From: Zoroaster sp. YZ-2022 | Lineage: Eukaryota; Echinodermata; Asteroidea; Forcipulatida; Zoroasteridae | NCBI GenBank assembly: GCA_029582265.1 | Contig: CM055833.1 | Span: 28,920,288 to 28,984,287 of the forward strand | DNA length: 64,000 nucleotides | Direction: 5' to 3' | Shown here: positions 31,371 through 41,821 of the stretch, in pieces | Layout of the letters: each line of letters opens with the position of its first letter | Numbering within the stretch: the first letter of the stretch is position 1 | Position numbers and translations under genes: made by a program | The notes under the pieces: model-generated | What the model saw: the letters and a program-made list of their open reading frames with translations, nothing else | Told to the model about the DNA's origin: nothing | Database searches by the model: none

Positions 31371-31918
31371 TTAATAGGTCAACAATTTAACACAAGCAAT
31401 TTCAATATTGGATGCTATAGGTCTCACAGTTCAAAAATCATGATTAGCCCTATAACTATAGCATACAAATCAATAAAGCCACGCCTTTGATAAAAATGTC
31501 TTTAAGTGCATGTATATGCATCGATATTTGTAAGAATAAATAAATTTGGTCGTCTTTATTCTACGGTGGACTTTTCGTCTATAAAGTCGAAACATCAGTT
31601 TGGAAAAGTACTAATTTACTGTACAAGGATAGCAACTAAGACAGATATATTTCAATGGGTATTTGATATTATCAAGAACTTTACACCAATTAAGTTGTAT
31701 ATAAATCAGTTATGCTGTTCGATAACTAACAGTGGCTATAATGTAGAACAATATTAGCCTATCAAGTATATTCAAGTATTCCAAGGAGAGCACGTATGAT
31801 CGGTTTAAAACACTGATACAAGCATTGCGTGATATGTACCAGTATGTACCAGTTTGTTTCATGGTTTAGAGGGTTAGGACATGTAAATACCGCTTGAGTT
31901 TTTCTCATATACAGAGTC
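31371..31918. other. Intergenic DNA, nothing recognised
   Basis: An 83-codon open frame at 31506-31757 has no known motif and sits in AT-rich DNA. No supported feature. Confidence 0.45.
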
Positions 31919-31929
31919 GGCTGGTCATG

Positions 31930-32135
31930 AAGCAGCGGCGTAGCCACGGGGGCATGGGGACACGTTCCCCTCACAAATTTCCAGTGCCCCAGGTTCCCCC
32001 ACGAAAAATTCCAATAGTGCCCCCCAAAAAAGAAAAGAAAAAGAAAAGGGAGAAAACCCATACCCCTGGCCCCCACTGAAAAGCAATTCCCCCTGTGCCC
32101 CCCCCCCACCCCCACTGAAAATGTCCTGGCTATAC
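31930..32135. mobile_element. Probable MITE with GTAGCCA ends
   Basis: Left AGCGGCGTAGCCACGGGGGC and right TGTCCTGGCTATACTG are roughly inverted, with C-rich interior (CAGTGCCCC; CCCCCCCCAC). The ends are short, so the call is tentative. Confidence 0.5.
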
Positions 32136-34241
32136 TGATGTCATGACGTGGGGAAGGAGATTACATATTGTTGGTTGTTTTCATTATCGGAAGTGTAAAA
32201 ATGGTGATATTTTCCAGAGCAAACTCAGAGCAAACATGAAATAACTTAGTACCATATGCACATTTACAAAAGGTTGCCTATGTCAACTTCCCGCCATTAC
32301 TATATCAGTCCCGCCATTTTGCTTCAAGTGTTTTCTGAAAAAAAATGTGACTGCTTTTCTATACACCTTTATCATGATTTAGACCACATATTGAGCTAAA
32401 ACTTTCACAGGTTGGCTGTTAAATGTATAATCATACATCAAAAGAAAGTAAGAAAACCCACAGAGATGCAGGTTTCCCAACATTTCCCAATGTTGAAAGA
32501 TTCCCTTTAATTATTACACCTTATTGAAGATATATCGCCAATGTTTGGATCAAGATACCCCCCAAAAAATACAGAATTTAAAAAGTGAGCGAATTTCGAA
32601 AGATAACATGGTTATTAAACGAAAAATTCTGTTAAGAATCCGGATGTCGGAAACTGTATAAAACTAAAAGCGATATTTAAAATGGGCTTGATTCTGATTG
32701 ACAGCCGCGCTCGGGTCAATTGGAAGACTGCGCACGCCCGCCCTCGTACAAACTGAGGATTAAACGATGACCCATCATTTTAATAATTTGTATTTTAATT
32801 AACTGTCACTAATTGCGGACGGATTTTTTTCGTTCAGTGTCTCAAATGAAAGCTTATAACTTCCGTAAACTCCAGAGTTAATAGCAATTGAACATTTAAA
32901 TCTATTTTTTTACCGTCAAATCGGCCCAAACACGGGCATTAGGCCTATATCTTTAACTCCTGTTGTAACATTCTGATTGTCCAAACAAGAAAAAGCTCCA
33001 ACATCTTGTTCTGCTGTACAAATACTTACAACAAAATTTACAGTGGAATAATATCTTTTAATTTTGTGTTATCACTGGTAGGCCTATCGATGTTTGTACC
33101 AGATGTTCGTGGTTCGTTATCTTGTTAAATTCCAAGCCTGGTGTATCGCCTCTAATCAAAAGCTCTTTCTGAGGGATTTAGACCAATATGGGAAGGTTTT
33201 CTATTATACCAGAAAGCTGACAAAAACGAATGAATGAAAGATGTCGAATTTTGAAACATCAGCTACATTAAGGAGTGAAAACCACGCCTTTCTGGTACAA
33301 TACATTCTAATTAGTGCTCGAACACAAAATGCTCTGTCTATGCAACCACACTAATAGTAATACCTCCATACACTTAACACACAATACCAGCTGTCAGGCA
33401 TAGTGCACGTAATAGTATGTATGAAAATAGTCCCGGCTATCTGCACGGCTCCATTGTAAAGTCTACTCGGGAATCCATCAATCATGGCTTAAGCGAGCAA
33501 GACGTTGAATAGACTAGCACCACGCAGATGGTGGTTACACCCTGTTTTGTTAAAGCAAAGAGATTCCCCCTGTTTTAGTTCCATAGTCAAACACATGCTC
33601 TGTCATGGCTCCTATATGGCGTTTCATTTCTTTATAGAGGGTCTTTTGAGAAAAAGAAAACCACATGGTGTCACCGCAATTAGTCTTACTTATCATCCTC
33701 ACCATGCAAAGCTACAAGTTTTACCTAAAAAGAAAACCATTCTCATTTTAATTTGCCTTTGAGAAAGGACATGCTACTGCTAGGTTCGAAACGTAAAGCC
33801 AATATTTACTAGGCTATTTTGCATTTATACTACAGGTCCTTTAGGTTGGTAAGCAGTTGGCAACGGCTAATTCTCTATTCATTTTAATTAGGCCCAGGGT
33901 TTAAAATTAATCATTAGTTTGATGTTGCTTGACGGTCACTAGGTTCGAACAAATTGGGTGAGTGTTTTGTTTGGATGAAGTGAAACTCATGATTGGCAAA
34001 TACGTTCGTTTTCAAAAGCAAAAAAATAAATAAATAAAAATAAAAAGGCAAGAAAAATAGAGAACCGGTTCGCATGTGCCATTTTTGACCAGGCAAGGTA
34101 ACTTGCATGTACATTTTACCTTGAGACTTTTGACCAGAACCATAACTTAAAGGGACACTACCACATTGGTATTGAAAAAAATACTTCATAAAACTAACAT
34201 GTGAAAACATTTTTGCTCACAAACAACTGTTACATGTTCAT
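32136..34241. other. Intergenic DNA, nothing coding recognised
   Basis: Contains one short dispersed repeat (33660-33722, inverted relative to 30187-30252). No exon or RNA gene recognised. The 85-codon frame at 33505-33762 overlaps this repeat and has no motif. Confidence 0.45.
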
Positions 34242-34543
34242 TGGCGGATCCGGGGGGGGGGGGGAGGTGCTAAGGGGGGCTGTAGCCCCCCCTAAAATCG
34301 TTTAAAAAAAAATTAAAATAAAATAAAAAATTATTATTATTATTTTTTTTTTATTTAAAAAAAGAGAAAAAGAGAGAGAGAGAGAGAGAGGGGAGGGGAG
34401 GGGAGAACGCACTCCCATTCCCTCACTGTGCTTTGTTTTTCTCTCCCTTTGATTATTTCATTGTAATTTTTGTAGTACTGAAAAATAATTGTTTTTGATT
34501 CTCAGCCCCCCCCCCCCTAAAAAATGTTCTGGATCCGCCCATG
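34242..34543. mobile_element. MITE with GGCGGATCC ends, copy 2 (inverted)
   Basis: TGGCGGATCCGGGGGGGGGG to TTCTGGATCCGCCCAT. Read in reverse it matches 28658-28936, including AACGATTTTAGGGGGGGCT and GTGCGTTCTCCCCTCCCCTC, but its purine repeat is longer. Confidence 0.9.
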
Positions 34544-34725
34544 ATGTTTTTTTCTGTTAATATGTTTTACAAAAAGCCAACCACAACTTTATGTAAATCC
34601 CACATAACAATTTATATTTACTTTAAGATGAATGCACAATCAGACAAAATAATTTCTCCGGATGATTGAAACGTATATCAACTTTGCACCCAGTACGTTT
34701 TTAGATAAGGCAAAACAAATTTTTT

Positions 34726-35387
34726 GTTGAGTTGCCCTCCAGTGAAAATATTTGAAGGGGTCGGTCGGTCGGGATTTTTATTTTATTTTATTTTTTCTCC
34801 TTGACTGTCATTTTAAGATTGAAATGCATTGGAACTGAAACCACATACCATGTTTTTCATTTGTATACCTATCAGCAAGGAATTTTGCTTCAGAATAAAA
34901 GTATCCCAAGCATTTTTGTTGTACTTTTCGCTGTGATTGACACAGCAAATTCATCCATATTGCGTGCAATGCTCAACATGCAACATGTGAGTGGCCATTC
35001 GATTTGAAAACGTGTAGATTGAGTCGCAATCGTTGACACACGTACAGTGCGGGGAGCCAGTGCACAACGTGTAAGGGCCATTCGATTTGAAAACGTGTAG
35101 ATTTGAGTCGCAATCGTTGGCACACAGTGTGTGCGAAGGCAGTGCACCATGTGAGGGCCGGGGCCATTCGATTTGAAAACATGTAGATTGAGTCTTGGGT
35201 ACCGGTAAATTTACCGGTAAAAAAGTGGAAAATTTCACAAATCAAACGTATTATGTTTTATACAAAGAAAATTGGTAAGTTTCATTAATAAATAGGCCTA
35301 TGAATGACGGATAAAAAAAAATATTTAAAAAAAAACCCGACCCGAGATTTCAGCACTTTTGGGTCGGTCGGTGGAGGGCAACTCAAC
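34726..35387. mobile_element. Non-autonomous DNA element with GTTGAGTTGCCCTCC ends, copy 1
   Basis: Perfect terminal repeats GTTGAGTTGCCCTCC and GGAGGGCAACTCAAC bound 662 bp; further inward GGTCGGTCGGTCGGG faces CCCGACCCGAG/GGGTCGGTCGG. Inside, CATTCGATTTGAAAACGTGT recurs three times with GAGTCGCAATCGTTG, and a palindrome ACCGGTAAATTTACCGGT is near the right end. Open frames inside are repeat artefacts. An inverted copy is 2.9 kb away. Confidence 0.93.
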
Positions 35388-35449
35388 ATCTTTTTTTTTT
35401 GGCCTAATAACTCATAAGTTTGATTATTAATGTTGCAACTTCTCTTTAA

Positions 35450-35905
35450 AGCAGGTTCTACACTATTGGTATCGGTAATCTCGCCAAAACAATAATAATA
35501 GTTTTTGTATAATATTTATATATTTTTGTATAATATTTATATATTTTTATATAATATTAGTGTTTGGGTTCGGGTTAGGGTTAGGGTTAGGGTTAGGGTT
35601 AGGGTTAGGGTTACATAAAACTTGGCGTAAAGTTGATGATGGTATCAAACATCTATATATATATTTATGTCTCTGGTCCTAAGTAATATTAATGGATTCA
35701 CTTCCGAAATTAATTTCTGTCATCTGAAGACGAAAATTGGAATGAAAGTTGGAATGAATACATACAATCGTGCATTTTCGTTATGTTATCGTTAGCACAA
35801 TGAAATAAGCTGAAACTTTCACAGGTCGGTTTGTGTATAAACTCTTATAAAGTATGGATGAATTTACAGACAATTTACCACAAGTGTATGCTGGCTTTTA
35901 AGTAT
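35450..35905 (+). mobile_element. Dispersed repeat family M1 carrying a telomere-like insert
   Basis: TTCTACACTATTGGTATCGG opens the copy, then GATGGTATCAAACATC, GAATGAAAGTTGGAATGAAT and AGCTGAAACTTTCACAGGTC follow in M1 order. AT-rich repeats and a (GGGTTA)7 tract (35572-35613) replace the segment present at 29465-29490. Confidence 0.78.
35566..35613 (+). repeat. Interstitial telomeric repeat (TTAGGG)n
   Basis: One GGGTTC followed by seven perfect GGGTTA units. This is the metazoan telomere motif in the middle of a gene-bearing contig and inside a transposon copy. Confidence 0.97.
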
Positions 35906-37834
35906 ACAAGGAGAAGCACATTATGCATATAAGACATGTACATATACACCCCTGTACATCAGATGTACATTAGAAGACAGTCATGATCATTGGAAGTGAA
36001 GGGACTAGGATAGTCTACTTTGCTTTTTCTATACGTGACCGTCATATCAAAACTGTTGAAACCTTTCTCTATGGTTGAAACGAAGTGTACCGGTCGGTGA
36101 GTTGCGGCAAACCAATACGCCCAAGGCAAAGGAAACAAGTCTAGTCTGAAACGATATAGTCTACAACAGTTGAACTTCATTCGAACGAAGAACATTATTT
36201 ACACAGTTGAGTTCCATTATATTGGTAAACAGGGCACATTCTGTCTACGGATGTTGTCCCTGTATTGATAAATGTTCATCCCGTTGGCATCTGTAGATCC
36301 AAAGGGTCAAAGTCTTCCCCCTGTGTTCCTCCTTTGTTGTCGTGTTCCCCCAATTCTGAAGTCGGAATCCACATTATTACATTGATAAGGGTGTCAAATA
36401 TTGCTGCCATGTCTGAACACCACTGATGTATTTAACAGCCCATTTGTTGGTAGTTATGTGTATAGTAATGTATTGAATCATTTTTCTTATTCCTTTATTG
36501 TGTTCTATTTTCAATTTTTGTTGCGAAGTAAATAGTTTTCTCAGAAAAGGTATACATGCTGGTTTCTATACATATGTCTTGATTATCAACGTATGAATAG
36601 GGGCCTACAGGCATGATTTATTCAAAGCATACAGGGGCTCGAAGAGTAATACTTGTATGTTTATCTTTCCTCAGACAGTCCTGAGGCGGCAACTTAAATT
36701 GTTCAAATGCTGAAAGATATACATTCATATCTGGGAGATAAACTGTCAACATGTTCGGCTTTTGCTCCATGACAGTTGACAAATTAACTCTTCAGCGGCC
36801 TTCAGAGATGAACGTTTATCTCCATTGTAATTTCAAGTAAGCAATACACTTAAAACATCCTAATAGCTCATGAATGTAAATGATAATAATAAATAAGGGT
36901 TAATTAGCAGGAAGTTCTAACCCCAGCATGGGAGAGGAATTGGAAATCAGGTCATGTCCAGACGCAGGAATTATTTCTTTCCTTTTCGCCGTAGGGCGAG
37001 GAGAAGTCGCCACGAGCGTTGATGGAAGGGATAATTCCTTCCCATCGAAGGGTAAAGGTCAAACTGAGGCCAATGACCTCTTAACCAGTTCATGAGAGGA
37101 TTTGTTCTTCAACCAAAGTACGAGTTGGTGCACTTTGCTGTTCTTTCTACAGGCCCGATAGGACTGGGGGTAGGGGTGGAGATGGGGGTGGGAATGCGAA
37201 GATTACTATAGAGGTGCAAGACAATTAACATTTGCTTCCCGCCGTGTTTAAATTTTACCCCAAACCATACTCCTAACGTTTACAAATCAGCCTAAAATGT
37301 CCTGTGTTTCATTAAAGTACTAATAATCTGCTTCTTTACGACAAGAGCTAAGGGGAGGGTTTGACTTTATAGCGCTGTGCATTATTGATGTAATAATGCA
37401 TGTACTTGTTGAGTGCAAAACGGTCAATAGCCATCGTCTCCATGATCAAGCCTCAGTTGTCTAAGTACATTTATACTCCGTCACCAAGGACATTTATGAA
37501 TTACATTTTTAATTGTTTTTAATAAAAAATAAAAATAAATAAACACTATTTTTCTGTTTTTATGCTATAGGCTATTGAAATTAAGATATGGCTGTTTCGT
37601 GAATCGTGGAAAACGCGACTGAACTCGCTGAACTCACACTGTGGTTTTAGCAGGGTTTTAGTCAGACAACTACCGTCGTCTAGAAAATGAGGCTAGTTTA
37701 GACGCTAAACTTGGCATTGACGTAATAAACGTCATATGTTGATGAATTGGCTTGATGAGTAGGCTACCATGCTTCCTATGACTCTATGGGCCGTTAACCA
37801 ATGACCATGTGGTTTAAGGTACATTTTGAGGACA
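35906..37834. other. Spacer between the inverted element pair, nothing recognised
   Basis: About 1.9 kb without recognised exon, RNA or transposon. Confidence 0.45.
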
Positions 37835-38145
37835 TTAAAGGGAAGGTAAAGCATTGGTTATGTTGGCAAAACTGCTTCTATGAGTATGCTTACTCTCTCT
37901 GAATCAAGATATACAAAAAGGGAAGATACAACATTGGTAATGTTGGCAAAACTGCTTCAATGGTTATGCTTACTTTCTTTGAATAAGACATACATTTAAC
38001 AACCAACCAACGGAATTCAGCTTAATGTAGACGAGTCTGTATAGGGGTGATTCGTACCTTTAGGCCTATAAACTCCAGTTAGATTCTGGCATAATCAGTA
38101 TTTTATAAATCAGGTAACTACCAATAGTGTACCTTGTCCCTTTAA
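37835..38145. mobile_element. MITE with TTAAAGGGA ends and internal duplication
   Basis: Left ATTAAAGGGAAGGTAAAGCA and right TGTACCTTGTCCCTTTAA are inverted. The left ~78 bp is duplicated in tandem (37838 and 37917; both contain ATGTTGGCAAAACTGCTTC). Part of the same unit occurs at 56551-56620. Confidence 0.8.
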
Positions 38146-38288
38146 ATTGTATAAATGTGGTTTTATTACTGCATAGAGAACATAACACTAATCATTTTCA
38201 GAATTTTTTCCTATTATTTTTGATTTACATTTGTGACCCGCTCTGGCAAAACCCGAAATTTCTCTGCATAAGGCCCCCCAAAAAAGAT

Positions 38289-38968
38289 GTTGAGTTGCCC
38301 TCCACCGACCGACCCAAAAGTGCTGAAATCTCGGGTCGGGTTTTTTCTTTTTCTTTTTTTTTCCCCGTCATTCATAGCCCTATTTATTAATGAAACTTAC
38401 CAATTTTCTTTGTATAAAACATAATACGTTTGATTTGTGAAATTTTCCACTTTTTTACCGGTAAATTTACCGGTACCCAAGACTCAATCTACATGTTTTC
38501 GAATCGAATGGCCCCGGCCCTCACATGGTGCACTGCCTTCGCACACACTGTGTGCCAACGATTGCGACTCAATCTACACGTTTTCAAATCAAATGGCCCT
38601 CACACGTTGTGCACTGGCTCCCCGCACTGTACATGTACATGTACATGTACGTGTGTCAACGATTGCGACTCGATCTACACGTTTTCAAATCGAATGGCCA
38701 CTCACATGTTGCATGTTGAGCATTGCACGCAATATGGATGAATTTGCTGTGTCAATCACAGCGAAAAGTACAACAAAAATGCTTGGGATACTTTTATTCT
38801 GAAGCAAAATTCCTTGCTGATAGGTATACAAATGAAAAACATGGTATGTGGTTTCAGTTCCAATGCATTTCAATCTTAAAATGACAGTCAAGGAGGAAAA
38901 AAATAAAATAAAATAAAAATCCCGACCGACCGACCCCTTCAAATATTTTCACTGGAGGGCAACTCAAC
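38289..38968. mobile_element. Non-autonomous DNA element with GTTGAGTTGCCCTCC ends, copy 2 (inverted)
   Basis: Reverse-complement twin of 34726-35387 with the same perfect 15-bp ends over 680 bp. Differences are few: an added (ACATGT)n stretch at 38630-38650 and scattered substitutions. Its outer flanks (AAGGCC and GGCCTAAT) also resemble those of copy 1. Confidence 0.93.
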
Positions 38969-39225
38969 AATTTGTTGTTGTTGGCCTAATGCGTAACAGC
39001 CATGAAAAGGTCAAAAAGTGACCCCAGGGACCAGTTTGAGATTTTCATGTCACCATATAGAGTTAGAGCATTTGCTCGATGGAAAAAGAAAAATCCTGAA
39101 ACGTTGTTGGGAAGATTGTTAATTTTCACGATAAATTTGGGAGGTCACTCCGAAAAGTTGGGTCAAAGTTTAGGGTTTTTCCAGAGCCATTTTAGGGACA
39201 CAAGTTGTTCTTTCCGATTCTCAAC

Positions 39226-39385
39226 AAGCCACTAAACCAACTTGTGAAAGTTTCAGCTTTTTTCATTGGGTCGTTAACGAGATTTTAGAAATTATTTTAC
39301 TCAACTGATAGCACAATCAATTTTTTTTCAAGGGATATCTGATACCATCATCAAGCTTACACCAAGTAAGTTTTATGTAAATATG
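39226..39385 (-). mobile_element. Dispersed repeat family M1, minus strand, shortened
   Basis: Plus-strand GTGAAAGTTTCAGCTTTTTT and GATACCATCATCAAGCTTAC are reverse complements of M1 blocks. The middle is deleted relative to 29425-29800. Confidence 0.7.
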
Positions 39386-39507
39386 TGTATAGTTGTTTTA
39401 ATGAATAAAATTCGTTTGATGAGTTACCTGAGTTAGCTTTTCGGTTTCTTTTACATGAAGCGTAAACATTATATAGCGATGAATCTAGTTTGTCAGATTT
39501 AGCGTGG

Positions 39508-39698
39508 TAACCCTCTTACTCCTACAAGGGTCAAAATGAGTCGACCGTTTTTGACTGGTAAAAGCATTGTCTTGTATTGTTCAGAGTGGTCAAAATGACC
39601 GTAAAAACCGGTCAAAAATTCCTCTGTGTGCACATTTGGGTCAACAGTAAAAAACAAGCAGTTGACTGGTTTTGACCTCTGCAGCAATAATAGGAGTT
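39508..39698. mobile_element. MITE of the GTCAAAA family, copy 2 (internally deleted)
   Basis: TAACCCTCTTACTCCTACAA leads directly into GGGTCAAAATGAGTCGACCG and TGTGTGCACATTTGGGTCAA. Relative to 10338-10651 about 115 bp after the first GTCAAAA block is missing. Confidence 0.8.
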
Positions 39699-39918
39699 TT
39701 TAAAAATACATATAGGTTTTGTGGGACATGACAAACATAGAATATGCCCTATATATAGTTCACATGCCTGCATGCAGATTTCTCAATTCCATTTTTTTCC
39801 GCTCAAGTGATCTTCAAGGGAGGCTAGACATTTCCTTGGGGATATATGCCGACAGGAATATTAATACAAGCAGTGGGAAGTTTGTTTGGGGGTAGGTGGG
39901 ATCAGAGGGGTCCAGCAT

Positions 39919-40046
39919 GGTGGATCCAGAAGGAAATGTGCCCTTTTTAGCCGAGCGTGTACATGTAAATTACCAATAATATTTGTTGTGTGTCTCCCTT
40001 TTATTTGCCGCGTTCCTCCCATTTTTCGAGACTCTGGGTCCGCCCT
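39919..40046. mobile_element. Possible MITE with GGYGGAYCCAGA ends
   Basis: TGGTGGATCCAGAAGG at the left and CTCTGGGTCCGCCC at the right are imperfect inverted repeats ~128 bp apart. Short, tentative. Confidence 0.4.
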
Positions 40047-41525
40047 CGGGGTCCAGACTCTATAAAACCCCCTAAAAATGTTCGAAAACCCCAGTCCGTG
40101 TGACCCCTCGGCAGCCGAACCAGATGCCAATCCACGTGATGTCGGTGACTATGATACTACAGGCAGACAATGGTTTCCTTCCTATTCTATTTGTGGATTC
40201 ACATACAAATCAGCACGACCCCTCCCCCTCCAGCCTTAGAAATGAATGGTCTGGACCCTTTGCTTCAAAGCTGTCTGTCTGATCAGAACTCCAACGGGGC
40301 CACAGCCCTTGTGGGAAATCGATAGGGGACAACCGCGCCGTCCCCCATCATACGATACTTGTATCGTATGGTGCCAACTCTTATACTGAAGACCCTTATA
40401 CTGAAGCTTTATAGCGCCCTCGGAATGAACCTGACTCTTTCGGTGGAACAGATGCCTTTTCTTATCCAGGGGAGGTGGGTGTTGGGGGCGTCAATAGGGT
40501 CTGGCCTCGCTGGCCTCACCGCCACCACTCCAAAATACCGGACCCATAGACCTAATATAAAAAAGAAAGATCAGAACTCAATAAAAGAATGAACATATTT
40601 TGTTATAGCTGTATGTTGTGGAGGGAGACGAAGAAACAAAACTACTGTATGTTGTGGATCCTGGGAGACGAAGAAACAAAACTACTGCGCACGGGCAAAA
40701 TATTGAATTTTAGAATCTTTGTAGGGTGTCCCGTCTCTGAAATTTTGTGGGTAAACCCCATACCCCCCTTCGACTGGGAGTTGACATTATTTATAATGCT
40801 AATTGCCACATGTATATAATGTAAAACACAGCTGGAAAATGTTATGCACATTTGACAAACATTAAAATACAACCTAGCAGAAGGGGACTATGTTTATGAA
40901 GAGTATCAATGCACATTGTACAATTGTAGGAATAATCACACAATTTTTAACACCAAACAGTTAAAATTCAACGTTTTTTCTTACATATTTTTTTTTCTTC
41001 CAAAAATATACAATTTGACAAAAGCAGAAGGTACATTTACATTACATCATTACTGTAAATTGTGTACAAAAGTGTGTAATGATAATTCTACACAGCCTGT
41101 GTACACTGTCCTATCCGTCCGTGATGCATCATCATTCACTTTTTTTCTGAGCCGTTCAGTCACGAAGCTCCGCCCACCATCATAAGTTTACTTTATTACT
41201 TGAAGGTTTGATTTACTACGCGCGATAACATAATTCTAAACTGTTCATACTGTAGCGTTAAAAGAAAAATATTGCTGCATTTATTTTCGTTTGTTGTTGT
41301 TGTATAAGTGTATAAGTTCCTGACATGATTTAAGATATTTTGGTATATTTTAAACCTTATTTTTTGTGGTGGGGGCTGTAACATTATTTCACTGATGAAA
41401 AGGTTGATTACACGCAGTGCATGTGGCGTAAGGATATTTACCCATGCGTGATTTGATTGGAGGAGGCCGTCCACTGGGTATGGGTCACATTCCGTGTACG
41501 TGTTTGTAGTGTCCCGGATTTTCCC
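40047..41525. other. Upstream flank of FREM2 with a 37-40 bp tandem duplication
   Basis: CTGTATGTTGTGGA...GGGAGACGAAGAAACAAAAC occurs twice in tandem (about 40609-40647 and 40646-40687). No other feature recognised; open frames here have no motif. Confidence 0.5.
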
Positions 41526-41526
41526 A

Positions 41527-41561
41527 GTGTGTACGTGTATACGTACGTACGTACGTGCGCA
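41527..41561. repeat. Alternating purine-pyrimidine tract near FREM2 start
   Basis: GTGTGTACGTGTATACGTAC and onward through TACGTACGTGCGCA is almost strictly alternating for ~35 bp, a sequence type prone to Z-DNA. It lies ~260 bp before the FREM2 ATG. A regulatory role is inference. Confidence 0.6.
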
Positions 41562-41583
41562 GCGCAGCTAGCGCATGCAGGCA

Positions 41584-41593
41584 TTATATATAC
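41584..41593 (+). promoter_or_regulatory. Possible TATA element upstream of FREM2
   Basis: TTATATATAC lies ~230 bp before the start codon in otherwise GC-moderate DNA. Plausible core promoter, but a splice-acceptor-like sequence at 41782-41796 leaves open a farther first exon. Confidence 0.3.
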
Positions 41594-41821
41594 AATCACA
41601 ACGTGCATATACGGATCATTCATGCACAGTGTGCGGTTCGCTGCACAGGTGGCTGGCTTAGGAGCTCCCGAGTCTTTCAACTTATAAGTAATAACTTTGC
41701 AGTTTCACCGTAAAGCTGTAGCTTCTGACCGGGCGGTGTGAATTCACTCTTCCACAAGTTATCACAGTGGTCTAACACTGTCTGTTTCTGTTGCAGATTG
41801 GGCTGTGATTTCTCTGCCACG

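Noticed and set aside
31055..31390. 111-codon Arg-rich open frame
   Set aside because: It spans a Harbinger-like element including its terminal repeat and has no recognisable domain.
38430..38802. Overlapping open frames of 103-121 codons (and mirror frames at 34890-35245)
   Set aside because: They fall entirely inside two copies of a non-autonomous element, read through its internal repeats in several frames, and show no protein motif.
41738..41821. Upstream extension of the FREM2 frame as a longer N-terminus
   Set aside because: The first codon would be GTG; the first ATG with good context is 41822 and directly begins a signal peptide. A splice-acceptor-like site also lies between.
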